A stretch of 64,000 nt of DNA from Arthrobacter sp. B1805. Lineage in GTDB: Bacteria > Actinomycetota > Actinomycetes > Actinomycetales > Micrococcaceae. The notes beneath the pieces are model-generated. The model saw only the letters and a list, made by a program, of their open reading frames with translations. It had not been told where the DNA came from and did not search any database. The stretch spans positions 23,432 through 87,431 of the forward strand of contig NZ_PJIQ01000016.1 of assembly GCF_002929745.1 (NCBI RefSeq), written 5' to 3'. The translations under genes and the position numbers were made by a program. Below, one piece after another: positions 40,870 through 49,854 of the stretch (positions are counted from its first letter, which is position 1; every line of letters begins with the position of its first letter).

Positions 40870-41828
40870 TCGAACACCAGCTCTCCGCGCGTCGCCGCGC
40901 CTCGCGCCCAGTCGAGGGCGTCCATCATCTTCTTGCCCGCGGGCTGAAGGGTCCCCAGCACGACAGGACCGGTACCCGTGCCGACACGCACCTCGCGAGC
41001 GACGACCTCGAGCGCACCCGGCCGGAGCGTGTCCGCTCCGGCGCCGTGCGTGGCTGCTCCGCCCGCCTCGTCCTCTGCCTGCCTCACCGGCGTGACGGGA
41101 CCGAGTTTCACCCGCTGTCCGTCGAGGGTGGTCCAAGCGCCGGGTTCGGGGGTGACTGCATTGACCCGGCGGCGGACTGCGACGGCAGGCTGCGACCAGT
41201 CGACGCGGGCGTCGTCGATGGTCAGTTTCGGTGCAAGGGTCGGTTCACCCGCCTGCGGGGTCGCGGTCACCCGCCCCGCCTCGATGCCGGACAGCGTCTG
41301 CACGAGCAGGACGGCGCCACTGTGGGACAAGCGCTCGAGGACTTCCCCGCTCGTTGCATCGGGTCCCAGCGATTCGGTCATGACGCCGAAGACAGGGCCG
41401 GTGTCGAGGCCCTCCTCGAGGCGGAACGTCGTGGCACCCGTGACGTCGTCGCCGGCGAGGACCGCGTGCTGCACCGGGGCCGCACCCCGCCACGCGGGGA
41501 GCACGGAGAAGTGCAAATTGATCCAGCCGTGCCTGGGAACGGCGAGTCCGGCCGCCGGCACGATGCCTCCATAGGCGACGATCGCCGCGGCGTCGAGGTC
41601 GAGGCTGCCGAGGTGCGCCAGGAGTTCAGGCGAGAACCGGTTCGCCTTGAGGACCGGCAGCCCGAGTTCCTCCGCAGCCACTGCCACCGGGCTCGGCGTC
41701 AGCACCTTCCTGCGGCCCACCGGCGCGTCGACGCGCGTCAGCACCGCGACCACGTCGAAGCCCGCGCCGACGAGCGCCTTCAACGAGGGGACGGCGACCT
41801 CGGGCGTCCCGGCGAAGAGGATCCTCAT
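40866..41828 (-). CDS. fmt: Methionyl-tRNA formyltransferase
   Basis: Formylates initiator Met-tRNA. 320 aa, with the formyl-transfer domain at the N-terminus (HFSVLPAWRGAAPVQHAVLAGD) and the OB-like tRNA-binding C-terminus. The catalytic Asn-His-Asp set is in NLHFS and the following loops. It overlaps def by four bases and rsmB by four, so the three genes act as one transcript. Confidence 0.97.
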   Translation of the reverse strand: MRILFAGTPEVAVPSLKALVGAGFDVVAVLTRVDAPVGRRKVLTPSPVAVAAEELGLPVLKANRFSPELLAHLGSLDLDAAAIVAYGGIVPAAGLAVPRHGWINLHFSVLPAWRGAAPVQHAVLAGDDVTGATTFRLEEGLDTGPVFGVMTESLGPDATSGEVLERLSHSGAVLLVQTLSGIEAGRVTATPQAGEPTLAPKLTIDDARVDWSQPAVAVRRRVNAVTPEPGAWTTLDGQRVKLGPVTPVRQAEDEAGGAATHGAGADTLRPGALEVVAREVRVGTGTGPVVLGTLQPAGKKMMDALDWARGAATRGELVFE

Positions 41829-42433
41829 CGCGTCCGGCCGGACACACCGGTGGTGTCGGTACTGCCGGCGGGTCCGCCACCGGAGATGAAGCTCGAGCCG
41901 AGCGATCGGGAGCGCTGCGCAGCGGTGCGGGACGTGACGCGGTTGTAGTCGGCGCTCCGGATGGCCTTCAGGGCACTCCTGCGGTCCTCACCCTCGAGAC
42001 GGTCGATGTACAGGGTGCCGCGCAGGTGGTCCGTCTCGTGCTGAAGGGCGCGCGCCAGCATTCCCGTTCCCTCGACCACGATCTCCCTGCCGGAAGCATC
42101 CCGACCGGTGACGCGTGCCCAGTCGGTTCTGTCCACGTAGCTGCCGAGCCCCGGCACGGAGAGGCACCCCTCGACATCGGTCTCCCCTTGCGAGTCCCCG
42201 CCCGTCTCCAGCACCGGGTTGATGACGTGCCCCTCCATGCCGTCGACGCGGTAGGTGAACACCTGCAGCCCGACGCCTACCTGGGGGGCGGCGAGACCGG
42301 CGCCCTGCACGTCGATCATGGTCTCGGTCATGTCGCCGACAAGCCGGGCCAGGTCCGGCCCAAAGTCGGTGACCTCGGCTGCCGGTGTGCGGAGGATCGG
42401 GTCGCCGATCATGCGGATACTCAGGACGGCCAT
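41825..42433 (-). CDS. def: Peptide deformylase
   Basis: Removes the N-formyl group from new proteins, using a metal held by C90, H132 and H136. All three motifs are intact: GLAAPQVG, EGCLS and QHETDH with Glu133 as base. 202 aa. I chose the ATG at 42433 (MAVLSIRMIGDPILR); an upstream ATG at 42478 lacks a ribosome binding site. About 30 Ser/Gly/Thr-rich residues extend the C-terminus. Starts the def-fmt-rsmB run. Confidence 0.96.
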   Translation of the reverse strand: MAVLSIRMIGDPILRTPAAEVTDFGPDLARLVGDMTETMIDVQGAGLAAPQVGVGLQVFTYRVDGMEGHVINPVLETGGDSQGETDVEGCLSVPGLGSYVDRTDWARVTGRDASGREIVVEGTGMLARALQHETDHLRGTLYIDRLEGEDRRSALKAIRSADYNRVTSRTAAQRSRSLGSSFISGGGPAGSTDTTGVSGRTR

Positions 42434-42600
42434 CGGTGCTCTGTTCCTCGCTTCGGTCGCGGCGCTCGCATCATTCATGTGCGGTTCGGACGGGGTTCCC
42501 GCGACGGGACTCCTGCCGCGCGGCTCCCGACAATCCTAGTGCCGGTCCGGCCGGCACCGAAGCGGGCAGGACCGGCCTGCCAGGATGACGCCGCGGGCAG

Positions 42601-43494
42601 TCAGGCGAGAGTAGCCGGAACGGAGGGTGCGGGCGACGCCGTCGGCTCCGCCCTGCCGGGTGGCGGCCCGATCGGGAGGAGAGCGCGGCCCGCTTCCTCG
42701 GCCTCCAGGCCGGCCTCCCACGCGCGGCGCAGAGCACAGAAGCGCAGCCAGTGGTTACGTAGCACGGCCGGGTTCGCCCGCATGGCGCGCACCTCCGTCT
42801 GGCCAACGGCCACACCGAGCAGCAGAGGCTCGTCACCGTGGGCCCAGGGGCGCCATTCACCCTTCTCAGGGTCGACGACGGATTCTTCGGCTTTCATTCC
42901 GGCAACCAGCTGCATGACCACCTTGTCGTCCAGGGCCTTGACGAAGCCGTCCCTGTCGGTGTTCTTGGTCTTGTAGTCGATGAGGCAGGTTCGTCCGCCG
43001 ATGGTGGCGACGAGGTCGAGGGTGCCGGCATAGCCGAGCTGCGTGTTCCAGATGGTGAGCTCCGGCTCCACGGGACGCACGTCGTACAGCTTCCACCACT
43101 CATCGAACCGTTGGGCGAAGCCGCCCTCGCCGTTCTCCTCGAGGGCGAGGCGCGCGGCGTCGAGCTCTTCCTGACGGCCGAGGGCCCTCAGTGCGACCTG
43201 CTCGCAGTAGTGATGCACCCGGGTACCCCTCGACGCGGCTTCGTCCCGATACCGTTCGGCCGCCGCCGCCGCATCCTTCACTGCTGTGCGCAGTTCCGAC
43301 GGATTTCCCAGGGCCCCCGGCAGGCGCGGATCCCTCGACAGCGCACTGGCAGCCATGTGGCCGAACCAGCCTCCGAGGGAGGTGGGCAGCTGGGAGATGA
43401 CGGTGGTGATGGACGGCACGGATGGCTGCTCCGAGGTCGATCGGGCGTACATCCTTCCGTGAGGTGTTGAATGTGCGAGGAGCGGGGCGGTCAT
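42601..43494 (-). CDS. PD-(D/E)XK nuclease-like protein (Cas4/RecB-type fold)
   Basis: 297 aa. Motifs of the PD-(D/E)XK superfamily are visible: RGTRVHHYCE (H94/H95), the acidic VEPEL (143-145), GTLDL (D160) and IDYKTK (D173, K175). This pattern is found in RecB/Cas4-type nucleases, though no CRISPR genes or arrays are near. It is conserved in actinobacteria next to the tRNA genes here. A role in DNA repair is plausible; a specific substrate is not known. Confidence 0.75.
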   Translation of the reverse strand: MTAPLLAHSTPHGRMYARSTSEQPSVPSITTVISQLPTSLGGWFGHMAASALSRDPRLPGALGNPSELRTAVKDAAAAAERYRDEAASRGTRVHHYCEQVALRALGRQEELDAARLALEENGEGGFAQRFDEWWKLYDVRPVEPELTIWNTQLGYAGTLDLVATIGGRTCLIDYKTKNTDRDGFVKALDDKVVMQLVAGMKAEESVVDPEKGEWRPWAHGDEPLLLGVAVGQTEVRAMRANPAVLRNHWLRFCALRRAWEAGLEAEEAGRALLPIGPPPGRAEPTASPAPSVPATLA

Positions 43495-43676
43495 GGCTCA
43501 AGTCTCTCAGGTGCCTCTGACAGCGCACGCGGCCGAACGAGAGGCCCCCTCCGAGGCACGGCGTCGCGCCGATTGGACGAACCCCCAAACGTCCTATAGA
43601 GTTTTTTCTCGTTGGAAAACGAAGAAACAGCGCGAAATGTACGGCATCGGGCTGGTTTCCACTTCATTTTTCTTCT

Positions 43677-43750
43677 GCGGACGTAGCTCAGCTGGCTAGA
43701 GCACCACCTTGCCAAGGTGGATGTCGCGGGTTCGAATCCCGTCGTCCGCT
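43677..43750 (+). tRNA. tRNA-Gly (GCC)
   Basis: 74 bases. The acceptor stem GCGGACG pairs with CGTCCGC, the anticodon stem CCACC/GGTGG flanks loop TTGCCAA, and the T arm has GGTTCGAATCC. It is identical to the second tRNA-Gly at 44001. No CCA is encoded. Upstream is an AT-rich stretch that may hold the promoter. Confidence 0.95.
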
Positions 43751-43802
43751 CGCAAGTCACTGTATGGCCGGATCAGTCCGGTGACCGGAGAGATCCGGTC
43801 AC

Positions 43803-43873
43803 GGTGGGGTGGCCGAGAGGCGAGGCAGCGGCCTGCAAAGCCGTATACGCGGGTTCGAATCCCGTCCCCACCT
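43803..43873 (+). tRNA. tRNA-Cys (GCA)
   Basis: 71 bases. Acceptor stem GGTGGGG/CCCCACC, anticodon loop CTGCAAA giving GCA, and the T arm GGGTTCGAATCCC. A short variable region is consistent with tRNA-Cys. Confidence 0.94.
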
Positions 43874-43899
43874 CGCTACGGTACGAGCAGCACGGCAAT

Positions 43900-43971
43900 G
43901 GGCGATTGGCGCAGCGGTAGCGCGCTTCCCTGACACGGAAGAGGTCACTGGTTCGATCCCAGTATCGCCCA
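43900..43971 (+). tRNA. tRNA-Val (GAC)
   Basis: 72 bases. Acceptor stem GGGCGAT/ATCGCCC, anticodon stem CTTCC/GGAAG with loop CTGACAC, so GAC. The genome carries CCA directly after the discriminator A (43972-43974), unlike the tRNA-Gly genes. Confidence 0.94.
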
Positions 43972-43976
43972 CCATG

Positions 43977-44000
43977 GCGCCCCCTCGGGGGCGCTTTTTT
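43977..44000 (+). terminator. Rho-independent terminator inside the tRNA cluster
   Basis: GCGCCCCC pairs with GGGGGCGC across a two-base apex and is followed at once by six T residues. The last T is the base before the second tRNA-Gly. It ends the Gly-Cys-Val transcript. Confidence 0.9.
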
Positions 44001-44074
44001 GCGGACGTAGCTCAGCTGGCTAGAGCACCACCTTGCCAAGGTGGATGTCGCGGGTTCGAATCCCGTCGTCCGCT
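44001..44074 (+). tRNA. tRNA-Gly (GCC), second copy
   Basis: Identical over 74 bases to the tRNA-Gly at 43677-43750. It starts immediately after the T-run of a terminator, so it needs either read-through or its own promoter within the terminator region. A 75-bp direct repeat therefore brackets the tRNA-Cys and tRNA-Val genes. Confidence 0.95.
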
Positions 44075-44095
44075 CTCAGGCCCATCCGGCCATCA

Positions 44096-44117
44096 CCCGG
44101 CCCTCGCGAGGACCGGG
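44096..44117 (+). terminator. Terminator after the second tRNA-Gly
   Basis: CCCGG pairs with CCGGG around an inner CCTCG/CGAGG stem and is followed by TTCTTCTGT. It ends the second tRNA-Gly transcript, 22 bases after the tRNA. Confidence 0.65.
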
Positions 44118-44236
44118 TTCTTCTGTCTCAGCCTCCGGCGAACAGGTCTCCTGCACACACCGCTCCCACACCTTCGTGACCTATGATTACCGGAGCGGAA
44201 ACGGGACTGCGTTTCCACGACCGAAAGGAGGTGTCC

Positions 44237-44488
44237 GTGGGTTTATTGGATGGGCTCAAGGGCAAGGCCGGCACCCTCGCGGGCAAGGCGACCGAACTCA
44301 TTGGCGATAATTCCGACAAGGTGAAGAACGGCATCGGGAAGGCTGGCGATTTCGTCGACAGCCGCACCCAGGGCAAGTATTCGAGCCACATCAGCGGAGT
44401 GCAGACGAAAGCTTCGCGGATGGTCGACAACATCGACAAGAAGGACGGAAAGGGCGACGTCGGCCCTACCTCCCCGCCGGCCGTGTAA
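44237..44488 (+). CDS. MT0933-type antitoxin-like protein
   Basis: 83 aa. Lysine/aspartate-rich helical protein with the pattern DGLKGKAGTLAGKATELIG and KVKNGIGKAGDFVDSRTQGKY, which matches the MT0933 antitoxin family (Rv0909-like) of Mycobacterium. The GTG start is chosen because a near-perfect AAAGGAGGTG lies just before it, so expression may be strong. No toxin gene is next to it, so the antitoxin label is doubtful; it could be a general stress or nucleoid-like protein. Confidence 0.7.
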   Translation: MGLLDGLKGKAGTLAGKATELIGDNSDKVKNGIGKAGDFVDSRTQGKYSSHISGVQTKASRMVDNIDKKDGKGDVGPTSPPAV

Positions 44489-44508
44489 TCCCCAGCCTGG
44501 CAATAAGG

Positions 44509-44544
44509 AAGCGCCGGTCCCGCCGAGAGGCGGCACCGGCGCTT
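44509..44544 (+). terminator. Terminator after the antitoxin-like gene
   Basis: AAGCGCCGGT pairs with ACCGGCGCTT, with an inner CCGCC/GGCGG stem, and is followed by CTTGCG. It lies 20 bp after the stop. Confidence 0.75.
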
Positions 44545-44638
44545 CTTGCGTTGGGGCGACACGTGGCCGTTCCGCCCCTACTTCGTAGCGGGGCCGGTCA
44601 CGAACAGCCGCTACCTCTACTCGAGGGCGAGGCTTCGG

Positions 44639-45676
44639 TCAGGCCTGGGCCGCGACGTCGCTCCCCTGCCGCGCGAGCGCCGTCAGCCGCGACACCGCCC
44701 TGTAGTACTTCTTCATGTAGCCGCCGCCCATCATCTCCTCGGTGAAGAGGTGATCGAAGGTGGCGCCACTGGCCATGATGGGCACATCGCGGTCGTACAG
44801 GCGATCGGCGAGCACCACGAAACGCAGTGCGACTGCCTGTTCCGTGATCGTCCGCACGTTGTGCCAGGCGACGGCGTCGATGCCGTCCAGCAGTTGCCGG
44901 TAGCGGCTCGGATGCACATCGGCGAGGTGGCCCAGCAGGTCCGAGAAATCGTCCTCCGCCAGCACTCCACCCGAATACGAGGCGATGCGCTGGCGCAACG
45001 CGGCATCATCGATTGCGTCCGGCGCCTGAGGAAGGCCTCGATGGCGGTAGTCCTCGCCATCGATCCGGGCCACCTCGAACTGGTCGGCGAGAACCTGGAT
45101 CTCCCGCTGGAAATCCTCGGCCGCGAAGCGTCCGTCGCCGAGCGACCCGGGCAGGGTGTTCGACGTCGCGGCGAGCTTGACACCGGCGTCGGCGAGCTCG
45201 CGCATGAGGCGGGACATCAGCACCGTGTCCCCCGGGTCGTCGAGCTCGAACTCGTCGATGCAGACGAGGCTGTAGCCGCTCAGGGCGTCGACGGTCTTGC
45301 GGAAACTGAGGGCTCCCACCAGGTTCGTGTACTCGACGAACGTCCCGAAGGCTTTCCTACCGGTCGACGCATGCCATAGCGAGGCGAGGAGGTGGGTCTT
45401 GCCGACGCCGAACCCGCCGTCGAGGTAGATGCCTGCCCGTGACGGGGCCTTCTTGCCGCCGAAGAGCTTGCGGAAGCCCGAGGGCTTCGGCTCATTGACG
45501 GAGGAAGCGAAGTCACGGAGCTTCGCGACCGCAGCGGACTGCGAAGGCTGCTGCGGATCCGGGCGATAGGTGTCGAAGGAGACCTCACCGAAGCGCGGCG
45601 ACGGATAGAACCCGCCGAGCAATTCATCGACGGAGACCTTGGGGGCCCGCTCTGTCAGGTGTTCGATGGCTGGCAA
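44639..45676 (-). CDS. zapE: Cell division protein ZapE / AFG1-like ATPase
   Basis: 345 aa (start TTG at 45676; an in-frame run continues upstream but lacks a plausible start). P-loop GGFGVGKT with Walker B LVCIDEFEL, and AFG1-type C-terminal block HIGFDHLF-like (ATFDHLFTEEMMG). In Escherichia coli ZapE destabilises FtsZ rings under low oxygen; in actinobacteria the role is less clear. It stands alone on the minus strand, convergent with the antitoxin-like gene. Confidence 0.85.
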   Translation of the reverse strand: MPAIEHLTERAPKVSVDELLGGFYPSPRFGEVSFDTYRPDPQQPSQSAAVAKLRDFASSVNEPKPSGFRKLFGGKKAPSRAGIYLDGGFGVGKTHLLASLWHASTGRKAFGTFVEYTNLVGALSFRKTVDALSGYSLVCIDEFELDDPGDTVLMSRLMRELADAGVKLAATSNTLPGSLGDGRFAAEDFQREIQVLADQFEVARIDGEDYRHRGLPQAPDAIDDAALRQRIASYSGGVLAEDDFSDLLGHLADVHPSRYRQLLDGIDAVAWHNVRTITEQAVALRFVVLADRLYDRDVPIMASGATFDHLFTEEMMGGGYMKKYYRAVSRLTALARQGSDVAAQA

Positions 45677-45945
45677 GGATCTGAACCGCTTTCTCTCTCC
45701 GGCTGAAGTGCGGCGACGGCCCGACGGGCGGCCGCTAGGCAAGACTACGGCAACGGCAGTGCTGCCCCGAGCGCCGATCGCGCGCCCCGTCCGAGCTTGA
45801 CCGGTTGCCCGGCCGGTTGCAGGAACGGCCATCCTGCAACCGGCCACCGAGCGAAGCCGGAAGGAAATGGAGTGCGTCGTGGTTACGCTAGACAAGAAGA
45901 CAGGCGCCCTCGCACGGGGCGCACACAGCTACGCGAAAGGCCTCC

Positions 45946-46863
45946 ATGACCCTGGCTCCAGACACTCAGGACAAGTTCGCCCAGTACGCCCACCCGGAAC
46001 GCCTCGTCTCCACGCAGTGGCTCGCCGACAACCTCGGCCGCGAGGGCCTCGTCGTCGTCGAGTCCGACGAGGACGTGCTGCTCTACGAGACGGGCCACGT
46101 TCCGGGCGCCGTCAAGATCGACTGGCACACCGACCTGAACGACGAGGTGACCCGGGACTACATCGACGGTGAGGGTTTCGCCCGCCTGCTGTCCGCCAAG
46201 GGGATCTCACGCGACACCACGGTTGTCATCTACGGCGACAAGAGCAACTGGTGGGCAGCGTACGCCCTCTGGGTGTTCACGCTGTTCGGCCATGAGGACG
46301 TGCGTCTCCTCGACGGCGGCCGGGACAAGTGGGTGGCCGAGGGCCGGCCGATGACGACGGACAGGCCCGAGGTGGCCACCGCAGAGTATCCCGTCGTCGA
46401 GCGCGACGACGCGCCCATCCGCGCGTTCCTCGGCGACGTCCTGCAGCACCTGGGAAAGCCCCTGATCGACGTCCGCTCGGGTGACGAGTACACGGGCGCC
46501 CGCACCACCATGCCCGCCTACCCTGAGGAGGGTGCGCTGCGTGGGGGCCACATCCCGACAGCCAAATCCGTTCCCTGGGCTCGTGCGGCTGCGGAGGACG
46601 GCACCTTCCGTACGCGCGCCGAGCTCGACGCCATCTACCGCGAAGAGGCCGGTCTGCAGGACGGCGACGACGTCGTCGCGTACTGTCGCATCGGGGAGCG
46701 GTCGAGCCACACCTGGTTCGTGCTCAAGCATCTGCTCGGCTTCGAGAATGTGCGGAACTACGACGGCTCCTGGACGGAGTGGGGCAACGCGGTACGCGTA
46801 CCGATCGTGCGGGGCAGCGAGCCCGGCGAGGTGCCGGCACGCTCGGCGCAGGCGGCCCGATGA
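45946..46863 (+). CDS. sseA: Thiosulfate/3-mercaptopyruvate sulfurtransferase (two rhodanese domains)
   Basis: Transfers sulfur from thiosulfate or 3-mercaptopyruvate to an acceptor. 305 aa. The N-terminal rhodanese domain is inactive (YGDKSNWWA in place of a cysteine loop) and the C-terminal domain carries the active Cys247 in [10 protein letters not shown]. It overlaps the sufE gene by four bases, so a persulfide may pass to SufE. 269 bp separate it from zapE. Confidence 0.9.
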   Translation: MTLAPDTQDKFAQYAHPERLVSTQWLADNLGREGLVVVESDEDVLLYETGHVPGAVKIDWHTDLNDEVTRDYIDGEGFARLLSAKGISRDTTVVIYGDKSNWWAAYALWVFTLFGHEDVRLLDGGRDKWVAEGRPMTTDRPEVATAEYPVVERDDAPIRAFLGDVLQHLGKPLIDVRSGDEYTGARTTMPAYPEEGALRGGHIPTAKSVPWARAAAEDGTFRTRAELDAIYREEAGLQDGDDVVAYCRIGERSSHTWFVLKHLLGFENVRNYDGSWTEWGNAVRVPIVRGSEPGEVPARSAQAAR

Positions 46864-47300
46864 GTACGGAAGCGATTCCGGCGAAGCTCGCCGAGATCAT
46901 CGACGACTTCCAGGACCTGACCGAGCCGGACCGGCTGCAGTTGCTGCTGGACTTCTCCCGTGAACTCCCCGACCTCCCGGAGCGGTACGGCAACCATCCG
47001 GAACTGCTCGAGCAGGTGGTGGAGTGCCAGAGCCCGCTGTTCCTGACCATGGAGATCGGCGAGGAGCCCGAGCGGCCGGTCCACCTGTTCTTCTCCGCTC
47101 CGCCGGAAGCGCCGACGACGCGCGGGTTCGCCGGCGTCCTGCTGGAGGGGCTCGACGGCCTGCCCGCGGAGGAGGTCCTCGCCGTGCCGGACGACGTCCC
47201 CGACAGGCTCGGCCTCACGCGGGCCATCACCCCCCTGCGCATGCGCGGAATGTCCGCCATGCTCGGGCGCATCAAACGGAAGATCAGGGAAGCGCAGTAG
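46860..47300 (+). CDS. sufE: SufE family sulfur acceptor
   Basis: 146 aa. The acceptor cysteine is C56 in [10 protein letters not shown]. SufE accepts sulfur from a desulfurase for iron-sulfur cluster assembly. It is translationally coupled to the rhodanese gene, suggesting a local sulfur-relay pair. It ends 17 bases inside the convergent downstream hydrolase gene. Confidence 0.92.
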   Translation: MSTEAIPAKLAEIIDDFQDLTEPDRLQLLLDFSRELPDLPERYGNHPELLEQVVECQSPLFLTMEIGEEPERPVHLFFSAPPEAPTTRGFAGVLLEGLDGLPAEEVLAVPDDVPDRLGLTRAITPLRMRGMSAMLGRIKRKIREAQ

Positions 47301-48552
47301 CCTCGGGCTCGGGCGCCTTCCCGCCGGGAAGGGTACGCCCGTTCAGGTGGCCGTCGAGCCAGCGCTCGACGACGCTCTCCCATCGCTCCGGATTCACGTT
47401 CCATTCCTTCGTGTGCCGTGCCCGGTGGAACCGCTCGAGAGTGACGAAAGCGGGGTTCCGTGCGGCGAGCTCTGCGGAAGGCCCGATGGGGACGAACTCG
47501 TCGTCCTCGCTGTGCAGGACGAGCGTCGGCAGGGTCAGTTGCTCGGCACGGGCGATCCAGTCCATGCTCTTCAGGTCCAGTGGTGCTGCCAGCCCGGTGA
47601 TCCTGCGCGCCCGCTGGCTTGCCAGCAGGTATTGTCCGAGCCGGCCGACCGGGGCAGGAATGCGGTTCAGCTCCGCGTGGTGGGCGAGCACCTCGATCCA
47701 GTTGATGACCGGACCGTCGAGGACCAACGCGCTTATGCGGCGCCTGTGGCGGGAGAGGTCCGCCGTCTGCAGGACGATCGCACCTCCCATGGACCAGCCG
47801 AAGAGGACGACGTCGCGGGCGCCATGAGCGACGGCGAAATCGATCGCCGCATCGACGTCGTGCCACTCCGTCATCCCCAGCCCGTACCGTCCGTCCGGCG
47901 CAGAGGGGGCTTCGCCGTCGTTCCGGTAGGACAGGACGAGACTTGTCAGACCGAGGCGGCGGGCCGGCGTGAGCGCACGCAGCGCCTCGGCCCTCGTTGC
48001 GCCACGACCGTGCACCATGATCGCCCATGTGCGCGCGGGCTTCTCGGCACGAACGAGCCACGCCGGCGCCGATCCCCCCTCGACGGGGATGAGCACGTCC
48101 TCCTCCGCGAAGCCCATGGCGGACGGCGACGGATAGACCGCTCCACCCCACCAGCCCCTCGTGGCCGCCGCCAGATTGCCCGCATACACTTTCTCGACGG
48201 CGCGTTCCACGGTCCCCTCGCGCGGAACGTAGGAGCGGATCGCCCCGATCCGGGCGTGCCCGGTTCCTTGGTCGAAGTGCAGGCTGTAGGTTCCCTCGAC
48301 GATCGTGTCGTCGTTCGCGGGAAGGATGACCGTCTGGTGGCCCGCCGAGCCCACCACCGCCAGGATGTCCAGGTTTTCGTCCCGACCTCGCGCCGGGGTC
48401 ACCACCTGGCGCGCGAAGTACACGGCGAGGCCGGACACGGCCCCTGCTGCGGAGGACGCCAGAGCAGCACCGGCCCCTACCCCGAAGGCCGTCCACTTCA
48501 GCCAGGGTGCGGTGTTCCGCTGCGCTGCGGCCGTCGACGTCGTTGATGCCAT
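47284..48552 (-). CDS. Membrane-anchored alpha/beta hydrolase
   Basis: 422 aa. One N-terminal membrane helix (about 18-48, AFGVGAGAALASSAAGAVSG), then an alpha/beta hydrolase domain with nucleophile elbow GWSMGG and late acid/histidine residues (HSEDDEFVPIG, HRARHTKEWN). The 3' end overlaps sufE convergently by 17 bp. Secreted or membrane-held hydrolases of this type act on peptides or esters; the substrate is unknown. Confidence 0.85.
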   Translation of the reverse strand: MASTTSTAAAQRNTAPWLKWTAFGVGAGAALASSAAGAVSGLAVYFARQVVTPARGRDENLDILAVVGSAGHQTVILPANDDTIVEGTYSLHFDQGTGHARIGAIRSYVPREGTVERAVEKVYAGNLAAATRGWWGGAVYPSPSAMGFAEEDVLIPVEGGSAPAWLVRAEKPARTWAIMVHGRGATRAEALRALTPARRLGLTSLVLSYRNDGEAPSAPDGRYGLGMTEWHDVDAAIDFAVAHGARDVVLFGWSMGGAIVLQTADLSRHRRRISALVLDGPVINWIEVLAHHAELNRIPAPVGRLGQYLLASQRARRITGLAAPLDLKSMDWIARAEQLTLPTLVLHSEDDEFVPIGPSAELAARNPAFVTLERFHRARHTKEWNVNPERWESVVERWLDGHLNGRTLPGGKAPEPEATALP

Positions 48553-48661
48553 AGCTCCATTTCTACCCTGCCCCGGTACCGCCGTCGATTCACGGCGCGT
48601 CCGTCCGTCATCGGGAGGCGACCCGGCAGGATCGCGCAGCACGGCGCAGTACAGTGGCGCC

Positions 48662-49147
48662 ATGACGCAAACGATCCTCGTGCTGACAGAGGAAGCCCTG
48701 ACCCTCCCGGATCTCCGCAATCTCCGGACCCTCCAGGGAGAAGAGCCCGCGGAAGTAGTCGTCCTGATTCCCGAGGACCGCAACGAGTCCGTCCTGGGCG
48801 AGTTCTTCCGCCACCTGAGCCTCCTCGAGGTGGGCGAGGCATTCCGCTCGCTCTCCTCGGACGACCGCCGCGACGACGAGGCTGCAGCCCGCGGCGCTCT
48901 CGAGCAGTCACTGCAGCTGCTCCGTGATGAAGGTTTCACCGCGCGGGGGCGGACGACGACGGGAAACCCTGTCGACGCGCTCGTGCAGGAGGCCTCGGGT
49001 AGCGGGGCCGCGCAGGCCGTAGTCATCACGAGGCCCCACGCCATGGCGGATACGTTCCACACGGACTGGGCCAACAGGGCCCAGGACAAGCTCGGTATCG
49101 CGGTGCTGCACCTCTACTCCGGATCGGGATTTATTGGCGACTCGTAG
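48662..49147 (+). CDS. Conserved hypothetical protein
   Basis: 161 aa, alpha/beta. It opens with [21 protein letters not shown], alternating strand and helix like a small Rossmann-like or USP-like fold, but no nucleotide-binding motif is visible. [14 protein letters not shown] stretch near the middle is reminiscent of universal stress proteins. It is followed by msrB 14 bp later on the same strand. No function can be assigned. Confidence 0.7.
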   Translation: MTQTILVLTEEALTLPDLRNLRTLQGEEPAEVVVLIPEDRNESVLGEFFRHLSLLEVGEAFRSLSSDDRRDDEAAARGALEQSLQLLRDEGFTARGRTTTGNPVDALVQEASGSGAAQAVVITRPHAMADTFHTDWANRAQDKLGIAVLHLYSGSGFIGDS

Positions 49148-49161
49148 GCGTTGTGCAAGGT

Positions 49162-49587
49162 ATGACTACCGAGCGTGATACCTACCGACCAGAGATCGAC
49201 AAGTCCGACGACGAGTGGCGGCAGGAACTGACACCGCAGGAGTTCCAGGTCCTGCGCAAAGCCGGCACCGAGCGCCCCTACACAGGCGAGTACTACGACG
49301 CGAAGACCGCGGGCACCTATGCCTGCCGTGCCTGCGGCGCCGAGCTCTTCACCAGCAACGAGAAGTTCGACTCGCACTGCGGTTGGCCCTCCTTCTGGGC
49401 GCCGTTGGCCGAAGACAAGGTCCGGTACCTGCATGATCGGTCCCTCGGCATGGAGCGCATCGAGGTCCGGTGCGCTCGGTGCGATTCCCACCTCGGCCAC
49501 CTCTTCAAGGGCGAGGGCTTCGACACGCCGACCGACCAGAGGTTCTGCATCAACTCGATCTCGATGAAGCTGGTGCCCGCCGAGTAG
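49162..49587 (+). CDS. msrB: Peptide-methionine (R)-S-oxide reductase
   Basis: Reduces methionine R-sulfoxide in oxidised proteins. 141 aa. The zinc is held by two CxxC pairs (C55/C58 and C104/C107); the catalytic cysteine is C129 in QRFCINS and the GWPSFW block is intact. The catalytic residue is cysteine, not selenocysteine. I chose the ATG at 49162; a GTG at 49153 is also possible. Confidence 0.95.
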   Translation: MTTERDTYRPEIDKSDDEWRQELTPQEFQVLRKAGTERPYTGEYYDAKTAGTYACRACGAELFTSNEKFDSHCGWPSFWAPLAEDKVRYLHDRSLGMERIEVRCARCDSHLGHLFKGEGFDTPTDQRFCINSISMKLVPAE

Positions 49588-49612
49588 CGGCCGCCACACC
49601 CCGCATGTCCGC

Positions 49613-49638
49613 GAAGGCCGGCCGCAAGGCCGGCCTTC
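49613..49638. terminator. Terminator after msrB
   Basis: AAGGCCGG (49614-49621) pairs with CCGGCCTT (49630-49637) with an eight-base loop, 26 bp after the msrB stop. No long T-run. Confidence 0.65.
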
Positions 49639-49854
49639 GTGCTGTCTGCACCGAGTGCCGGGATGGTTTCGGCGCCCGGTGTGCCATGGGGTCGCCGAAG
49701 CGCGGCGACGCTGTAGGCTCCAGATGTCGGCCGTCGTGATCAGCACCTGAGCGTCTTCGCCGACACACCATCGCGGAGCTGCGTCACTGCCACGGGCGTG
49801 CCCGTGACGGTGCATCGCGCTCCGCGTGTCGTCCTTGGGGGGAAGGGTTTCGGC

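Noticed and set aside
42601..43494. CRISPR-associated Cas4
   Set aside because: The nuclease fold resembles Cas4, but no cas genes, no array and no cysteine cluster are present, so it is only a PD-(D/E)XK-like protein.
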